From Methanosarcinaceae archaeon (lineage in GTDB: Archaea; Halobacteriota; Methanosarcinia; Methanosarcinales; Methanosarcinaceae): 14,638 bases of DNA. Location of the stretch: the NCBI GenBank assembly GCA_030655675.1, contig JAUSPM010000155.1, positions 1 through 14,638 of the forward strand, given 5' to 3'. The notes beneath the pieces are model-generated. The model did no database searches, was not told the origin of the DNA, and worked only from the letters and a program-made list of their open reading frames with translations. Below, piece after piece: positions 12,893 through 14,638 of the stretch. The position numbers and the translations under genes were made by a program. The first letter of the stretch is position 1, and each line of letters opens with the position of its first letter.

Positions 12893-14203
12893 ATGATCAT
12901 AGAGACAATAGATATCAAATATTCATATCCGGACGGAACAGTTGCAATTGACGATGTCAATATTGAGATCAAAGAAGGACAAAAAATCACTTTTGTTGGT
13001 CCGAACGGTTCGGGAAAATCAACTCTATTCCTATTGTTGAACGGAACTCTCAGACCACAAAAAGGAGAAGTTCAATCACATGGAAAGAGATTCAAATACG
13101 ATTCAAGATCACTGCGGGAGATCAGGAAGAACGTGGGAATTGTTTTCCAGAATTCGGATGACCAGATATTTGCCCCCACAGTGTATCAGGATGTGGCTTT
13201 TGGTCCGGTGAACCTTGATTTTACAAAGGAAAAGATTGAGAGTTGCGTAAACAATAATCTTGAGTATGTCGGATTGTCACATCTTAAAGATAAGCCTCCG
13301 CACCATTTGAGCGGTGGGCAGAAAAAGAGAGTTGCTATTGCAGGCGTGGTGGCTATGGAGCCTGAGGTGATCATACTTGATGAGCCATTGTCAAATCTGG
13401 ATCCTGTCGGTGCAGATGAGATCATTGACCTGCTAAATGAGTTCAACCATTTTGGCAAGACCATCATTATCTCCACGCATGATGTAAACCTTGCTTACCA
13501 GTGGTCAGATTACGTATATCTGATGGCAGGCGGCAAAGTAATAGGAAAAGGCACGCCTGATGAAGTTTTCAAAGACTCTGAACTTTTGAAGATGTCAGGA
13601 TTGAGGCAACCGACAACTCTTGAGATATACCATGAGATCGAGAGAAGGGGGCTTGCCACCAGAAATCAGGTTCCAAAGACGGTGCCTGAACTCGTGGATA
13701 CTTTGAAACCTCCTGAGTTGATGTGGGCGAACGTCCCCCCGGGAACCAAAGAAGGAGATTCATTGAACTTGGGAGTAATGTATGGGGATTATGCCCAACA
13801 TTGCCCGTATGAAGCTGTAAATGCAAAGGTTTTACACATACATAACGACGGACGCGCAGTGGTTGAGATGATGCGCAAAGGCATACGTGCCGGATGTATT
13901 ATGATCTACGATATGGATTCTTATGATCACCAAAAACTTATGGATATTATGGGCAAGAATGAGATCGATGTGGTTGGTGCCATGGGTACGATGAGCAAGA
14001 ACATTGCACAAAAGGATGGAGTGCCCCTTGAGATCACATCCGGCGTAATCGATAAGTCGATCTTGATGGCACTGTGCGGAAAACGATGTCTTGTGCTGAC
14101 CAATGGGGGCATGATCGAACATTCGATGGAGAGGATAGGAGATTATATTGAGAAAAGTGGGATCGATCTGAATGTTAGTGTTATTGGCAGAGGGACAACT
14201 TAG
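12893..14203 (+). CDS. cbiO: Cobalt transporter ATPase CbiO with extra C-terminal domain
   Basis: A 436-residue protein. Residues 1 to about 255 are a complete ABC ATPase: Walker A G36-P-N-G-S-G-K-S-T44, Q-loop VFQNSDDQIFAPTV, signature L139-S-G-G-Q143, Walker B IILDEP with D163-E164, D-loop SNLDP and H196. The Q-loop wording DDQIF is typical of ECF ATPases. It would hydrolyse ATP to drive CbiMNQ cobalt import. Normal CbiO proteins end near residue 275; here about 170 further residues follow. This tail is soluble, mixed alpha/beta, with blocks such as YGDYAQHCPYEAV, KGIRAGCIMIYDMDSYDH, GAMGTMSKNIA and LVLTNGGMIEH, and several His and Cys residues (H303, C304, H315, H317, C335, H346, C395, C399, H410). 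I do not recognise it. A regulatory or metal-sensing role is a guess. Only one ATPase gene accompanies cbiQ, so the complex should hold a CbiO homodimer. Confidence 0.93.
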   Translation: MIIETIDIKYSYPDGTVAIDDVNIEIKEGQKITFVGPNGSGKSTLFLLLNGTLRPQKGEVQSHGKRFKYDSRSLREIRKNVGIVFQNSDDQIFAPTVYQDVAFGPVNLDFTKEKIESCVNNNLEYVGLSHLKDKPPHHLSGGQKKRVAIAGVVAMEPEVIILDEPLSNLDPVGADEIIDLLNEFNHFGKTIIISTHDVNLAYQWSDYVYLMAGGKVIGKGTPDEVFKDSELLKMSGLRQPTTLEIYHEIERRGLATRNQVPKTVPELVDTLKPPELMWANVPPGTKEGDSLNLGVMYGDYAQHCPYEAVNAKVLHIHNDGRAVVEMMRKGIRAGCIMIYDMDSYDHQKLMDIMGKNEIDVVGAMGTMSKNIAQKDGVPLEITSGVIDKSILMALCGKRCLVLTNGGMIEHSMERIGDYIEKSGIDLNVSVIGRGTT

Positions 14204-14210
14204 TTTCACG

Positions 14211-14255
14211 TCAACTTTTAGATGTCGAGTTATTGAGGACATCGATTAGTGTTGA
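14211..14255 (+). terminator. Possible structured transcript end after cbiO
   Basis: GATGTC (14221-14226) pairs with GACATC (14238-14243), and outside it TCAAC (14211-14215) with GTTGA (14251-14255). There is no clear T run, so this is only a weak terminator candidate. Confidence 0.3.
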
Positions 14256-14294
14256 GTCAACAATAAAATGTCGCTAGAGTGAATAAACGGTGCG

Positions 14295-14452
14295 ACCACA
14301 CGCGCGAGAGCGCGGCACGTTTCTGCACCACGACCACTAAATACAATACGGTTTTCAAGCGTCAGCGTATTTGCTGTTCTGAGAATTGTATGTTTGGGCT
14401 ATGGGTTTGATAGCATTGGAATGCGCCGAGCGGCGGCGAGAACTGATGCTAT
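14295..14452. repeat. GC-rich two-hairpin repeat element, copy B
   Basis: ACCAC then hairpin CGCGC (14301-14305), loop GAGA, GCGCG (14310-14314). About 110 bases later is a second GC dyad CGCCG (14424-14428) / CGGCG (14431-14435), flanked by ATAGCAT (14410-14416) and ATGCTAT (14446-14452), making a longer stem. The layout is that of copy A, but the sequence between the hairpins has diverged strongly. Confidence 0.55.
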
Positions 14453-14566
14453 GGATTTTGTGGAGATATATTCGTAATTTTGGAATATAGAAAATTAGTT
14501 TTTGTATAGATGGTTTAGCGTTGTGGTACAGAGTGTTTAATTCTATTCATGATAAAAACGATTCAC

Positions 14567-14638
14567 CTCACGCGCGTAGCGCGCATTGCCCTGCATACAC
14601 ATCGAATTTTCAATCGCCATATGCACATTCCACAAGTT
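14567..14638. repeat. GC-rich repeat element, copy C, running off the window
   Basis: Hairpin CGCGC (14571-14575), loop GTA, GCGCG (14579-14583), identical to copy A. Shortly after, 14587-14617 matches 4232-4262 of copy A with only two or three differences. The second hairpin would lie beyond the window end. Confidence 0.6.

Larger units (their letters stand above)
14204..14638. other. Gene-free right end of window
   Basis: About 435 bases after cbiO without a supported gene. It is occupied by the possible structured transcript end and by repeat copies B and C, about 270 bases apart. The window ends inside copy C. Confidence 0.5.

Overview
The window looks like a moderately AT-rich methanogenic archaeon of the Methanosarcinales, possibly Methanosarcinaceae such as Methanococcoides or Methanolobus. 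I infer this from a protein resembling the methanosarcinal S-layer domain, a Cam/CamH-type gamma carbonic anhydrase, archaeal TATA boxes (for example TTATATATAA), Shine-Dalgarno sites of the GGAGGTGAT type, and an anaerobic cobalamin gene set. I could not run a taxonomic search.

Left part (1-4130), all on the plus strand and apparently separate transcription units: a small secreted S-layer-related protein, a rubrerythrin-like protein with its rubredoxin knuckle at the N terminus, a small membrane protein of unknown function, a Ca2+/cation antiporter and a CamH-type carbonic anhydrase. The spaces between them are long and AT-rich, with candidate terminators, recurring TTTGTGCA motifs and an AACTT repeat cluster.

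Middle part: a minus-strand cassette (5677 down to 4485) of a winged-helix regulator, a small multidrug resistance (SMR) transporter and a DUF454/YbaN membrane protein. Divergent from it is a large Kef-type antiporter with fused RCK domains (5891-7900).

Right part (8545-14203) is a cobalt/cobalamin locus. cbiD and cbiE overlap by four bases and make two corrin-ring methyltransferases. A second unit, cbiM-cbiN, carries the cobalt-recognising part of an ECF-type transporter; it has its own TATA box and a repeat-rich operator candidate, and ends in a strong terminator hairpin. A broken ABC ATPase remnant follows, then cbiQ-cbiO, the energising module. CbiO carries an extra C-terminal region of about 170 residues that I do not recognise. 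Cobalt taken up by CbiMNQO would feed corrinoid synthesis, needed by methanogens for corrinoid-dependent methyl transfer.

The most unusual non-coding feature is a family of GC-rich hairpins in gene-free stretches (4196-4362, 8234-8246, 8446-8459, 14295-14452 and 14567 to the window end). Two copies share a two-hairpin layout, and two share about 30 bases almost exactly next to the first hairpin. They stand out against the AT-rich surroundings and could be a dispersed mobile repeat or a structured RNA. No tRNA, rRNA, CRISPR array or intact insertion sequence was seen.
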